Position numbers and translations under genes: made by a program. From assembly GCA_947456965.1 (NCBI GenBank), contig CANGTU010000025.1, positions 1 through 47,187 on the forward strand: a stretch of 47,187 bases of DNA, read 5' to 3'. The stretch comes from Flavobacteriales bacterium (GTDB lineage Bacteria; Bacteroidota; Bacteroidia; Flavobacteriales_D; Sanyastnellaceae). Numbering within the stretch: the first letter of the stretch is position 1; the number at the start of each line of letters is the position of its first letter. Positions 24,800 through 33,414 of the stretch are shown in pieces. The notes beneath the pieces were generated by a model. That model saw nothing but the letters and a program-made list of their open reading frames with translations, was not told the DNA's origin and made no database searches.

Positions 24800-25741
24800 A
24801 TGGGGATTCAGGTATCGGTAGTTATGCCGTGTTATCGCGCAGCAGCATTTGTCCGCCGTGCAGTGGAGTCCGTAGTCGCACAGGATTATCCCGCGATTGA
24901 GTTGATATGTGTCAACGATGGCAGTCCGGACAATACCCTCGAAGTCCTCGAGGCCCTGAAGCAGGAATTTTCCTCCCGTCTTTCCTTTCGGGTCATTGAC
25001 CAACCCAATGCAGGTGCTTCAGCAGCGCGGAACCGAGGACTTGATCTGGCCGAGGGTCAGTACATCCAGTTTCTGGACGCGGATGACTGGCTTCTTCCAT
25101 CCAAGCTGACTTCTCAGCTGGCACTTGCTCAGGAGGCGCATCCGGCCTTTGTGGTGGGAAGCTATGAGCGTGTCCGTGAGGATGGATCGAAGCTGTATTC
25201 ACGTCGCTATGACGCACAGTGCAGCGACCGGATCTGGTCGCTCCTGCTGAATACGAATCTGGGCATCACATCATCCAATCTTTTCCGCGCTGATGCATTG
25301 CGCTCAGTCGGCGGCTGGAATGAAGACCTCAGTAGCTCGCAGGAATATGATCTCATGTTCCGCCTTCTTCAGTCAGAAGGAACCGTCGTGTTTGATCCCT
25401 CAGCGTTTACCATCATCCTGCACCGATCGCAAGGATCAATCTCACGGTCCGATGAAGGCGCCAACGCGCAGCGCTACGTGGATCTGCGTCTGCGCATCCG
25501 TGAATACCTCGCGTCCATCGAGGATCACCGCCATGTAACTGAAGCCAACCTCGCACTCTTTGATGCTCTTCGCACTTTATGGAGGTACGATCATCGGCTG
25601 GCTGAACATCACTACCGCGTGCACTTGCCTGCAGGATTTAATCCTGGCGTTCGCAGCGGGGGCGGCAAAGTGTACAGTCTGCTCCTTCGCTTAGCCGGGT
25701 TTCCGCTTGCCGAGCGAATCTATTCGCTTGCAGGCAGGTAG
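24800..25741 (+). CDS. Glycosyltransferase family 2
   Basis: ATG at 24800 (313 residues, MGIQVSVVMPCYRAAAF); a GTG 24 bases upstream is less likely because it would fall before a promoter-like element. GT-A fold: nucleotide-sugar segment LICVNDGSPDNTLEVL, ASAARNRGLDLAEGQYIQFLDADDW containing the metal-binding DxD-type acidic cluster, and a middle acceptor region SSQEYDLMFRLL. No membrane helices. A cytoplasmic enzyme adding a sugar to a lipid- or polysaccharide-linked acceptor; donor and acceptor unknown. It stands alone, divergent from purK and 70 bases from the following secreted protein. Confidence 0.92.
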   Translation: MGIQVSVVMPCYRAAAFVRRAVESVVAQDYPAIELICVNDGSPDNTLEVLEALKQEFSSRLSFRVIDQPNAGASAARNRGLDLAEGQYIQFLDADDWLLPSKLTSQLALAQEAHPAFVVGSYERVREDGSKLYSRRYDAQCSDRIWSLLLNTNLGITSSNLFRADALRSVGGWNEDLSSSQEYDLMFRLLQSEGTVVFDPSAFTIILHRSQGSISRSDEGANAQRYVDLRLRIREYLASIEDHRHVTEANLALFDALRTLWRYDHRLAEHHYRVHLPAGFNPGVRSGGGKVYSLLLRLAGFPLAERIYSLAGR

Positions 25742-25799
25742 GGCTCAGGAATCATAGTCAGCAATTATTTTTTTTACGTCCCCTCCCGCAGTATTTGAT

Positions 25800-25807
25800 C
25801 ATTTTTG
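25800..25807 (+). promoter_or_regulatory. -7-like element for the T9SS beta-propeller gene
   Basis: CATTTTTG differs from TAnnTTTG by one base and ends 4 bases before the ATG at 25812. Confidence 0.3.
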
Positions 25808-25811
25808 GATC

Positions 25812-26885
25812 ATGAAATACGTCCTCATCTTCTTTATGCTGGGTTTCCCTATAGGGGTTATTGCTCAGCAGCTCACAAATATTGAGTCGGTAGAATACGA
25901 TCCCGTGCAGTCACGCTTCCTGGTGTCCAATGGCAACCGGGTGATTGAGGTAGATGGCGATGGTCAGCCTGTGGGTTACTTCGGAACTGCTCCACGTGCC
26001 GATTTCGGCATGGAAGTCATGGATGGAAAATTGTTTACGATTGTCAGCAGCTCAGTGCGCGCCTATGATCTCGCTACATCGCTTCAGGTGATGAATACTC
26101 CGGTTTCGGGTGCTCAGTTTCTGAATGGCATGGCAAGCGATGGCAATGGCCGGATCTGGGTCACGGATTTTACCGCCAAGAAGATCTACGAACTGGATGT
26201 TTCGGATCTGAATTCACCGGTAGTTACCGAGGTGGTTTCATCGACCGGGCAAACGCCCAACGGCGTTACGTATGATGGCGCTAATAACCGCCTTGTGTTC
26301 GTGACGTGGGGGGCACAGGCTCGCATCAAGCAGGTGGATCTGACCACCTATGAGGTATCGGATCTGTTGCTGACTTCCTTGACCAATATGGATGGAATTG
26401 ATCATGATGGTGAAGGCAACTTCTATACGAGTTCGTGGCAGCCAACACCGCGTATCATGCGGTTCTCCGAGGAATTTACTGTAGAGGAGCAGCTCACCGC
26501 ACCTGGCCTGTCTTCTCCGGCGGATATCTGTTACGCTATGGAGATTGATACATTGGCCATTCCCAATTCGAGTTCCAGCACTGTGACCTTTTTGGGTTTC
26601 TCCTCCGCCTCTGTGGTGGATCGCAGCATAACTCCTGATCTGGTGTGCCATCCCAATCCGATCACCGAGTCATCGTACCTGGAGTTCATGCTTCCGCAGT
26701 CGGGCCTCACCCGGATCGTGCTCACTGATCCGGCAGGAAGAGAAGTGATGGTTATCCTTGAGGAAAACCTTTCGGCCATTCGTCACAAAATAGCGCTCAC
26801 GGGTTTGGCGATTCGTCCGGGCGTATACATTTGCACCGTTCGCCAAGGGAGCTATGTGGCTTCTGTACGGGTGAGCAAAACCTGA
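25812..26885 (+). CDS. Secreted beta-propeller (SMP-30/NHL-like) protein with T9SS C-terminal sorting domain
   Basis: A 357-residue protein with a signal peptide (1-18, ending GVIAQ). Residues about 22-270 are a beta-propeller-like region with repeating blades such as NGMASDGNGRIWVTDFT, GVTYDGANNRLVFVTW, GIDHDGEGNFYTSSW, resembling SMP-30/gluconolactonase or NHL families. The last ~80 residues are a type-A T9SS sorting domain: CHPNPITESSYLEF, LTRIVLTDPAGREV, GVYICTVRQGSYVASVRVSK, which is recognised by the Por machinery, cleaved, and leads to surface anchoring. A terminator follows. The binding or catalytic role of the propeller is unknown. Confidence 0.9.
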   Translation: MKYVLIFFMLGFPIGVIAQQLTNIESVEYDPVQSRFLVSNGNRVIEVDGDGQPVGYFGTAPRADFGMEVMDGKLFTIVSSSVRAYDLATSLQVMNTPVSGAQFLNGMASDGNGRIWVTDFTAKKIYELDVSDLNSPVVTEVVSSTGQTPNGVTYDGANNRLVFVTWGAQARIKQVDLTTYEVSDLLLTSLTNMDGIDHDGEGNFYTSSWQPTPRIMRFSEEFTVEEQLTAPGLSSPADICYAMEIDTLAIPNSSSSTVTFLGFSSASVVDRSITPDLVCHPNPITESSYLEFMLPQSGLTRIVLTDPAGREVMVILEENLSAIRHKIALTGLAIRPGVYICTVRQGSYVASVRVSKT

Positions 26886-26921
26886 CTCTGACCCTGCAAG
26901 GAATAGAGTGAAACCAGCTGG

Positions 26922-26939
26922 GCCCCGCATGTGCGGGGC
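26922..26939 (+). terminator. Terminator-like hairpin after the T9SS protein gene
   Basis: GCCCCGCA pairs with TGCGGGGC (8 bp); the T content after it is modest (TCTGTGCTTATCTTTC). The stem overlaps the possible upstream extension of the next gene, so that gene most likely starts at 26961. Confidence 0.6.
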
Positions 26940-26947
26940 TCTGTGCT

Positions 26948-26956
26948 TATCTTTCG
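26948..26956 (+). promoter_or_regulatory. -7-like element for the small barrel-protein gene
   Basis: TATCTTTCG is one base longer than TAnnTTTG and ends 4 bases before the ATG at 26961; weak. Confidence 0.25.
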
Positions 26957-26960
26957 GACT

Positions 26961-27506
26961 ATGCGTGTTGTAATCTTGTTGATCGCTTTCATGTCAATTC
27001 TCACAAGCGGCAGGGCTCAGGGTCCTGGTGATGAATATGCGCTGCCCGCAGCATCTCCGGTTGGAAATGAAAAGAAACCCCTGCGGGAGCGGCTGGTCTT
27101 CGGTGGCGGACTGGGTGCACAGTTTGGCAACTTCACATTCATCCAGCTCGCGCCACAGGTGGGTTATCAGACAACAGAACGCTGGGTGAATGGTGTGGGT
27201 GTGAACTACATGTATTTCAATACACAAGGGCGATCCACAAGCATCTACGGCGGAAGCATCTGGTCGCGTTATTTCGTCACCTCAGGTGTATTCATCGGCT
27301 CTGAACTGGAGGTCCTCAACAGAGAATGGTACACTCCACAGAAAGGTTTTCACCGGGCCAACGTGCCTATCTGCATGGTTGGGGCCGGGTACTTTTCAGG
27401 CGGTCAGGTGGGAGTGGGTATCCAGATCATGTATGACGTGATCGGAGATCCGGCATCACCATATCAGAATCCCATTATACGCGGTGGTCTTATGCTTGGC
27501 TTGTAA
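26961..27506 (+). CDS. Putative outer-membrane beta-barrel protein
   Basis: Start at 26961 (MRVVILLIAFMSILTSGRAQ) places a clean signal peptide at the N-terminus; 181 residues. After a linker the chain is a run of amphipathic strands (LVFGGGLGAQFGNFTFIQLAPQVGYQ, VGVNYMYF, IYGGSIWSRYFV, VGAGYFSG, VGVGIQIMYDV) ending in a short strand (GGLMLGL), as expected of a small eight-stranded porin-like barrel. Homologues of this plan are common, uncharacterised Bacteroidota proteins. Stop lies 15 bases from the convergent mtgA stop. Confidence 0.75.
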   Translation: MRVVILLIAFMSILTSGRAQGPGDEYALPAASPVGNEKKPLRERLVFGGGLGAQFGNFTFIQLAPQVGYQTTERWVNGVGVNYMYFNTQGRSTSIYGGSIWSRYFVTSGVFIGSELEVLNREWYTPQKGFHRANVPICMVGAGYFSGGQVGVGIQIMYDVIGDPASPYQNPIIRGGLMLGL

Positions 27507-27521
27507 GCCGGAAGCAGGAGG

Positions 27522-28457
27522 TTACTGCGGAGCGAGACTATCGGGCTCCGCTCCCGCGCCCGCTTCTTCGGGAGGGCTAACCGGTCCGGTGTCCGCAGGC
27601 AGTTCGTCTGCGCTATTCTCCAGTTCATCTTGCACGGGTATATCCGATTCCGGCACACCGCGCAGTTTTTCTTCCATCTCTGCTTCTTCACGCATACGCT
27701 TTTCTTCGGGCCAGTCATTGCTGTATCGCTCGAAGTAACTGTCGCCGATCAGTCGCATGAGCCGGGTAATCTGCGACTTGCGTTTCTGGAGGTAGCCGCC
27801 GGGTTTTCCGGGATTCATTTTCTTTGGATTGGGCAATGCACCGGCAATCAGCGCTGCTTCATCCCGGGTGAGCCGGGATGCATCCTTGCCGAAATAATCG
27901 AGGGCAGCGGCCTGTACACCGAACTTACATGGACCTGTTTCAATGACGTTGAGGTACACTTCCATCACACGCTCCTTGGGCCAGAAGAATTCAAGGAGGA
28001 ACGTGAAGTAAACTTCAAATCCTTTGCGCAGCCAGGAGCGCGCTGGCCAGAGAAATACATTCTTAGCTACCTGCTGGGAGATCGTAGAGGCGCCGCGTTT
28101 TTTCTTGCTCTTCTCGTTGTGCTTACGCGCTTTTTCAATCGCACCCCAGTCGAAGCCCTTGTGCTTCATGAAATTGTTATCCTCACTCGCCACTACAGCG
28201 AGCTTCATATAGAGGGAAATCTGCTCGCCATCCGCCCATTCCTTGTGATAGGTGGTGCCTTCGGGACAGTTACATGACTCACGGATCTGGAGATAGGTCG
28301 TGGGGGGATTGACCCAGCGATACAGCATCACCCACGAGATGGTGATGATGAAGAACCACATCGCTGATTTCCACGACAGCCGCCAGATGCGACGTGCCAG
28401 CGAACGTGCGGTAGTCTGGCTACCCGATGCTTTACGCCGAAGAGGATTTCGCATCAT
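27522..28457 (-). CDS. mtgA: Monofunctional peptidoglycan glycosyltransferase
   Basis: ATG at 28457 (ATGA overlap with the upstream peptidase stop) gives 311 residues. A membrane helix lies at about 31-48. The GT51 catalytic domain carries the Glu in SEDNNFMKHKGFDWGAI (E92), GASTISQQVAKNVFLWPAR and YLNVIETG (second Glu region), the five-motif pattern of enzymes that polymerise lipid II glycan strands. Typical MtgA has about 230-240 residues; here a C-terminal extension (about 255-311) is very rich in Glu, Pro and Ala and looks disordered. Last gene of ruvC-ddl-C1 peptidase-mtgA. Confidence 0.95.
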   Translation of the reverse strand: MMRNPLRRKASGSQTTARSLARRIWRLSWKSAMWFFIITISWVMLYRWVNPPTTYLQIRESCNCPEGTTYHKEWADGEQISLYMKLAVVASEDNNFMKHKGFDWGAIEKARKHNEKSKKKRGASTISQQVAKNVFLWPARSWLRKGFEVYFTFLLEFFWPKERVMEVYLNVIETGPCKFGVQAAALDYFGKDASRLTRDEAALIAGALPNPKKMNPGKPGGYLQKRKSQITRLMRLIGDSYFERYSNDWPEEKRMREEAEMEEKLRGVPESDIPVQDELENSADELPADTGPVSPPEEAGAGAEPDSLAPQ

Positions 28458-29548
28458 CCGATGCCCAGTTTTTTCCTCAGCACAGGATTGAGTGCGTCCC
28501 GGTGCACGTAAATGCAAATGGTCTTGTAAAAGAAATATGGTCGCGACATGTACAGGAAGCCTTTGTAAGCATTGCCTGTTCCCCAGGAATTCTTGGTGAT
28601 GTAGTACATCGACCCATTTTGGTCCTTGGCCGTCCCGGTGATGTGCATGAGGTGATCATCGGTAGTGCGCAGTTGCTCATACCAGCGCTGCCTGCGGGCA
28701 GGGTCTGAAGGAAGCTCGGTGACAATAGTGCGCGGAGCTGAAGAGAGTGCGGTATCGGCGGGCAGTATGGCTACACCCGACTGGTGAGAAAATCCCGGCT
28801 CGCTCACATCACCATCCCAGGATACGGTGAAGCCCGCATTCAGCGCGGCATCTGTTGCTTCTATCAGTTCGGCCATCGGGAGGTTGTAATAGGTGCCATG
28901 CGACCAGTTGTCGGGCACCTCCACCACCATCGGTTGATACCAGGGCTGATGGGTGAAGGATGTGAGCCCAATGTATTCTTCTGCCCGGATATTCATCGCA
29001 TCTCGGAAGGTTATCGGGGTATGCTTCGAATTGTTGAACTGGAAAACAGCGGGCGGCACTCCGAGATAGCTGTCCAGGATAGCCTGTACCGGTTTCATCC
29101 ACTCCTGATTCTTCTCGAACAGCCTTTGCTGGAGAAGGGTATTGGTAAGCCCTGCGATCAGGGCGTCCAGCGCACTGTGGTCGTGAATGGTTGCATTGCC
29201 CGTGTAAGCAGACTCTGGAACCATTCCGAAATCCCGGATGCAAGCAATGACATCATGGCTCAGTCCACCTTGACTGAGCTGGTTCTTGCCCTGGTAGCGC
29301 AAATAGCTGGAGATCTTGCGGGGATACATCATCCTGACCTGGTACATCTCGGACAGGTCTACAACTGGTCCTCCCTTGCGCTGAATCTCTGATTCCAGAA
29401 AGGATATGGTGGCAAAACTCCAGCACGTTCCCGTCTGGCACTGGTCTTCAACTGGTGTGGCTTTATTATCGCGAACCACCGTAAATGAGTAGGGCGAATG
29501 CTGAGCGAACAGGCCAAGAGGCAGAAAAAGAAGAATAAACCGTTTCAT
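28454..29548 (-). CDS. Secreted papain-like (C1) cysteine peptidase, bleomycin-hydrolase/aminopeptidase-C-like
   Basis: Start at 29548 (MKRFILLFLPLGLFAQ) gives a signal peptide and a 364-residue protein. Catalytic residues of the C1 fold are visible: Cys42 in QCQTGTCWSFATISFLES, His in DDHLMHITG, Asn in ITKNSWG. The SLSE-like segment and long inserts match the C1B (PepC/bleomycin hydrolase) branch, though here the protein is exported. Substrate unknown; placement between ddl and mtgA makes cell-wall-associated peptides possible but unproven. The gene starts 20 bases after ddl and overlaps mtgA by 4 bases. Confidence 0.9.
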   Translation of the reverse strand: MKRFILLFLPLGLFAQHSPYSFTVVRDNKATPVEDQCQTGTCWSFATISFLESEIQRKGGPVVDLSEMYQVRMMYPRKISSYLRYQGKNQLSQGGLSHDVIACIRDFGMVPESAYTGNATIHDHSALDALIAGLTNTLLQQRLFEKNQEWMKPVQAILDSYLGVPPAVFQFNNSKHTPITFRDAMNIRAEEYIGLTSFTHQPWYQPMVVEVPDNWSHGTYYNLPMAELIEATDAALNAGFTVSWDGDVSEPGFSHQSGVAILPADTALSSAPRTIVTELPSDPARRQRWYEQLRTTDDHLMHITGTAKDQNGSMYYITKNSWGTGNAYKGFLYMSRPYFFYKTICIYVHRDALNPVLRKKLGIG

Positions 29549-29568
29549 TGAACAAATATGGGGATGGA

Positions 29569-30537
29569 TCATATTCCTTCGCCTTCCAGCACGGCTGTAA
29601 TGAGCTCGGTCTTGTTGATACCCGCCACGGCAGCCTGCTGAGGGATGATAGAGGCCTCAGAGAATCCGGGCACAGTGTTGACTTCCACTGCAAAGGGCTC
29701 GTCACCGCGGATGATCCAGTCGACACGAATCATTCCCCGGCAGTTCAGGCGCTGGTAAATGTCTTCGCATGACTGCCGGATGCGAAGCGCAACTTCATGA
29801 GGTATCCGGGCAGGTGTGATTTCCTCTGATGCGCCTTGGTACTTGGCTTCGAAGTCAAAGAATTCTTTTTTACTCACAATCTCTGTGACAGGCAATGCGG
29901 TGATCTTTCCGTTACGCCGGATCACGCCGCATGTTACCTCGGTGCCTTCAATGAACTCCTCGATGATCACCTGATCATCTTCATGAAATGCTTTCTCGAG
30001 CGCAATATGAAATTCTTGAGCACTGTTCACCCGCGACGTGCCAATGGATGAACCGCCGCAATTGGGTTTTACAAATGCGGGCAGACCGAGCTGCTGGGTG
30101 AGGTAGGTGATGCTGTATGGCTCGTCTTTGTGAAGTGTGATGGACTTCGCAACGGAAAAACCCAGTGATCCGAGCAGTCGGGTGGTGGCTTTTTTGTTGA
30201 ATGTAATGGCCATGTTGAGCACATCTCCAGTCGTATGCGGGATGCCGAGCATAGTGAAATAGCCTTGAAGGAGGCCATCTTCGCCAGGGGTACCGTGGAT
30301 AATGATGAATGCGCCGTCGAACCTCATTTTTTGGCCGTGGTGAGTTACGGTGAAGTCATTTTTATCCACGACCACTTCTATGCCGTCGAAATCTGCGAAC
30401 CATGCCGTGCGGGTGATCACAATCTTGACCGGAGTGTACTTCGTGCGATCCATATGATTCATAATCATGGATGCGCTGCGCATGGATACCACGGACTCTC
30501 CGCTGTATCCTCCGCAAATCACTGCGATACGTTTCAT
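29569..30537 (-). CDS. ddl: D-alanine--D-alanine ligase
   Basis: A 322-residue ATP-grasp ligase that makes D-Ala-D-Ala for peptidoglycan precursors. N-terminal AVICGGYSGESVVSMRSA is the family motif, followed by GTPGEDGLLQGY (substrate loop), GLPAFVKPNCGGSSIGTSRV (ATP loop) and EVNTVPGFSEASIIP (metal site). The G-x-x-G-E-D-G loop and serine of the omega loop are present. It follows ruvC by 21 bases in the same operon. Confidence 0.98.
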   Translation of the reverse strand: MKRIAVICGGYSGESVVSMRSASMIMNHMDRTKYTPVKIVITRTAWFADFDGIEVVVDKNDFTVTHHGQKMRFDGAFIIIHGTPGEDGLLQGYFTMLGIPHTTGDVLNMAITFNKKATTRLLGSLGFSVAKSITLHKDEPYSITYLTQQLGLPAFVKPNCGGSSIGTSRVNSAQEFHIALEKAFHEDDQVIIEEFIEGTEVTCGVIRRNGKITALPVTEIVSKKEFFDFEAKYQGASEEITPARIPHEVALRIRQSCEDIYQRLNCRGMIRVDWIIRGDEPFAVEVNTVPGFSEASIIPQQAAVAGINKTELITAVLEGEGI

Positions 30538-30558
30538 GGGTATGGTTGACCGTTTGAA

Positions 30559-31116
30559 TTATTTAAGGCGTCCCGGATTGTCTTTCAGAAATGCACTCCA
30601 TCCACTGTAGGACTTGCCACCGGCGAGCGGTGCATGGCTCTGGTAGAAGTGGCAAAGCGCTACAGCGAGTCCGTCGGTGGCGTCCATCTGCGAAGGCATA
30701 TCACTGTCGGGGATGGAAAATATGCGCTGGAGCATCGCGGCTACCTGCTCTTTGGCTGCGTTTCCGTTGCCTGTGATGGACTGCTTGATTTTTCGCGGAG
30801 CGTATTCCACTACGGGCATTTTACGGCTCAGTGCAGCGGCAATGGCTACTCCCTGTGCGCGTCCTAGTTTGAGCATGGACTGCACGTTTTTTCCGAAGAA
30901 AGGTGCTTCAATCGCAAGTTCATCAGGATGAAAGCCGTCTATGAGTTCAATGCATCGCCTGAAGATCATCTCAAGTTTCAGGTGATGATCCTCCAGTTTT
31001 TCCAGATGCAAAACACCCATGGAGATCATCTCTGCCTTCTTGCCACTGCAGCGGATGATGCCATATCCCAGAATTGTGGTCCCGGGGTCAATTCCGAGGA
31101 TTATGCGTTCGCTCAC
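30559..31116 (-). CDS. ruvC: Holliday junction resolvase RuvC
   Basis: A 185-residue RNase-H-fold endonuclease that cuts Holliday junctions. Catalytic residues: Asp in ILGIDPGTTILGYG, Glu in ELAIEAPFFGKNVQSMLKLGRAQG, and the C-terminal acidic pair in QMDATDGLAVALCHFY. I chose GTG at 31116 (SERIILGIDPG), which matches usual RuvC N-termini; an upstream TTG at 31122 would add two residues. First gene of ruvC-ddl-C1 peptidase-mtgA, divergent from a glycosyltransferase at 31159. Confidence 0.96.
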   Translation of the reverse strand: MSERIILGIDPGTTILGYGIIRCSGKKAEMISMGVLHLEKLEDHHLKLEMIFRRCIELIDGFHPDELAIEAPFFGKNVQSMLKLGRAQGVAIAAALSRKMPVVEYAPRKIKQSITGNGNAAKEQVAAMLQRIFSIPDSDMPSQMDATDGLAVALCHFYQSHAPLAGGKSYSGWSAFLKDNPGRLK

Positions 31117-31140
31117 AGCCAATGCTCTTTCTTTGTGGGG

Positions 31141-31148
31141 TAAAGGTA
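31141..31148 (-). promoter_or_regulatory. -7-like element for the ruvC operon
   Basis: Minus strand TACCTTTA, as ahead of the PorV2-like gene, lies 24 bases before the GTG at 31116. No -33 TTG at standard spacing. Confidence 0.3.
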
Positions 31149-31158
31149 CAGGCAGGGC

Positions 31159-32280
31159 ATGTGGATCATTCTGGCGATATACGCTTTTGTTTTGCTCCGG
31201 GCTTCCGCTGCATTTTCCCGCCTCCGTCAGCCGGCTGCAGGTGCCCCCAGGTCATGGTCTTTTTCCGTTTTAGTGCTCATCCCCGCCCGCAACGAGGCAT
31301 CCGCGCTCCCGCTGCTTATCGCTGATCTCAAGGCTCAGGGCGGACTGCTGCCTCCGGTGCGCTTCCTGGTGATCGATGATCATTCTCAGGATGGGACCTG
31401 GGATGCAGCGCTCAGGGCTATCGGTGATGATCGGCGATTTGAGTTATTGGCTCTCACAGATTCAGAGGGAAAGAAGGCCGCTCTTCGGCAGGGTATATCG
31501 ACCGGTAGTGAGGAGCTGGTCATTACGCTGGATGCCGATGTGCGCGTGGGTCATGATTGGCTGGGCTGCATCGCGTCATTCTTCCAAACCAACAGATGTG
31601 CCCTGATCATTCTTCCGGTCATGTTCAGCAGCCGTGGAGGACTCACAGGGCGGCTGCAAGGAGCGGAGATGCTCGCCCTGCAAATGCTGACTTCAGCCAC
31701 GGCCGCCATCGGTCGCGCTGTCATGTGCAACGGCGCTAACCTGGCCTTCAGAAGGTCGGTCTGGGAGCGCTGCGGCACTGATCGCTATCAGTCAATTAGC
31801 AGTGGCGACGACCTGTTTCTTCTGCAGTCCATGCAGCATAAGGGGTTGGGCCCGATTCACTGGCTGCATGATCGCCGCGCCATGGCCGTGACGGATCCTC
31901 CGTCAACGCTCGGTACACTCCTGTCCCAGCGGATTCGTTGGGCATCTAAGTCAGGACACTATGCCAATCCCTTGTTGCTTTTTCTGACCGGACTCGTGGC
32001 CGCGATCAACCTCGCAGGTGTGCTTGTTTGGGTATATGCAGCAACGGGCTGGATGTCGTGGGGCGAGGCCATCAGCTGGACCGCTTCTCGCACAGCGGCC
32101 GAGATGATCCTGCTGGCACCTGTGGCCTGGTGGTACAGGAGACTGGATGCATGGCTGCTGATGCCGCTAGTGGCGGTCATTTATCCATGGTACGCACTTG
32201 CTGTAGCCATCGGTTCATGGGTGATCAGGCCGCAATGGAAGGGAAGGAGAATCAGTTTGCACACCCGAACTGCAACATGA
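31159..32280 (+). CDS. Membrane glycosyltransferase family 2 with QxxRW-type motif
   Basis: A 373-residue protein with an N-terminal membrane helix and three or more C-terminal helices (about 275-350) around a cytoplasmic GT2 domain. Motifs: LVLIPARNEASALPLLI, FLVIDDHSQDGTW, VITLDADVRVG (DxD), SSGDDLFLLQSM (catalytic base region) and QRIRWASKSG, a Q-x-x-R-W motif that marks processive-type or polyisoprenyl-associated synthases such as cellulose, hyaluronan and related enzymes. Product unknown. It overlaps the following ABC-permease gene by ATGA. Confidence 0.9.
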   Translation: MWIILAIYAFVLLRASAAFSRLRQPAAGAPRSWSFSVLVLIPARNEASALPLLIADLKAQGGLLPPVRFLVIDDHSQDGTWDAALRAIGDDRRFELLALTDSEGKKAALRQGISTGSEELVITLDADVRVGHDWLGCIASFFQTNRCALIILPVMFSSRGGLTGRLQGAEMLALQMLTSATAAIGRAVMCNGANLAFRRSVWERCGTDRYQSISSGDDLFLLQSMQHKGLGPIHWLHDRRAMAVTDPPSTLGTLLSQRIRWASKSGHYANPLLLFLTGLVAAINLAGVLVWVYAATGWMSWGEAISWTASRTAAEMILLAPVAWWYRRLDAWLLMPLVAVIYPWYALAVAIGSWVIRPQWKGRRISLHTRTAT

Positions 32281-33359
32281 GCGTAAAGCCCGACAGTCCC
32301 TGGAAACGTTTTCGCCGTAATCCAATGGCCATGGCGGGTTTGGTGTTCATCGTGCTATGCGGGTGTGTAGCTCTCGGCGGCCCGTGGATTCGTCCTGACG
32401 GTACGCGCCACGCCAACCATCAGCAACTCGCCATATCCCGCTTGAGGCCGTGGAGCCGGGTGGACGTGGTGCGCATACCGAAGGAGACTATAGGCTCTGG
32501 TGTGGTGCGCATGTGGTGGGAGGGCGGACGTGAGTTGTCCTGGTTAGAAGTGCCCGTGGTGGTGCTGGGCGAGGCGACTGACAGTGTCTGGGTGAGGCCA
32601 GTGGACGCTGCAGACACGTTGCGTCTCCTATCCCTGAGTGCCCGGGATGAGGCGGGGTGGAAAGTTTCCCTGCAGGATAGGTCTTCCCGGCTTTTTATCC
32701 TCGGCACGGATACCTACGGCCGGGACGTCTTGTCTCGCCTGATGGCGGGTACTTCGGTTTCCCTTTCGGTCGGGGCAATTGCTGTGTTCATTTCACTGCT
32801 GGTCGGACTTACGCTCGGATTGTTCTCCGGATATTACCGCGGCTGGGTGGACGCTGTAGTGATGTGGTTTACCAACGTCGTGTGGGCTGTACCCACCTTA
32901 TTGCTGGTCATGGCCATCACGTTTGCATTCGGTACAGGATTCTGGAAAGTATTCCTCGCGGTGGGTCTCACCATGTGGGTTGAGGTAGCCCGCGTTACCC
33001 GAGGTCAAGTCCTCTCGGTACGGGAAAAGGAATATGTGGAGGCGGCGCGTGCGCTGGGTCTTTCTGATCGTAGGATTATGATTCGCCATATCCTGCCCAA
33101 CATCCTTTCGCCCGTAATCGTAATCTCAGCGGCCAATTTCGCGTCAGCCATCCTTATTGAAGCGGGTTTGAGTTTCCTTGGCCTGGGGGCGCAGATTCCT
33201 GCACCAAGCTGGGGCAATATGATCCGCGAGCATTATGCATACCTCACCACGGATCTCGCTTACCTCGCGATTGTGCCCGGCATCATGATCATGTTGCTCG
33301 TCTTGTCATTCATGATGATCGGAAACGGACTGCGCGATGCGCTCGATGTGCGACGGTAA
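32277..33359 (+). CDS. OppC/DppC-type ABC transporter permease with long extracytoplasmic insertion
   Basis: ATG at 32277 (ATGA overlap with the glycosyltransferase) gives 360 residues. It has TM1 at about 17-36, a periplasmic segment of about 105 residues (37-141), then [17 protein letters not shown], the hallmark of OppC-type permeases, and five more helices with the EAA-loop [24 protein letters not shown] that contacts the ATPase. In standard OppC/DppC the segment between TM1 and LGTD is about half as long. No ATPase, partner permease or binding-protein gene is adjacent. Peptide or nickel import is usual for the family; the real substrate is unknown. Confidence 0.92.
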   Translation: MSVKPDSPWKRFRRNPMAMAGLVFIVLCGCVALGGPWIRPDGTRHANHQQLAISRLRPWSRVDVVRIPKETIGSGVVRMWWEGGRELSWLEVPVVVLGEATDSVWVRPVDAADTLRLLSLSARDEAGWKVSLQDRSSRLFILGTDTYGRDVLSRLMAGTSVSLSVGAIAVFISLLVGLTLGLFSGYYRGWVDAVVMWFTNVVWAVPTLLLVMAITFAFGTGFWKVFLAVGLTMWVEVARVTRGQVLSVREKEYVEAARALGLSDRRIMIRHILPNILSPVIVISAANFASAILIEAGLSFLGLGAQIPAPSWGNMIREHYAYLTTDLAYLAIVPGIMIMLLVLSFMMIGNGLRDALDVRR

Positions 33360-33401
33360 TGTTCAGGATTTTCCAGCCCACCTCCATTGGTCGGGGCTGG
33401 C

Positions 33402-33409
33402 TACCTTCG
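33402..33409 (+). promoter_or_regulatory. -7-like element for fcl
   Basis: TACCTTCG ends 5 bases before the ATG at 33415, the same element and spacing as for ctaA. Confidence 0.4.
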
Positions 33410-33414
33410 CAGAC

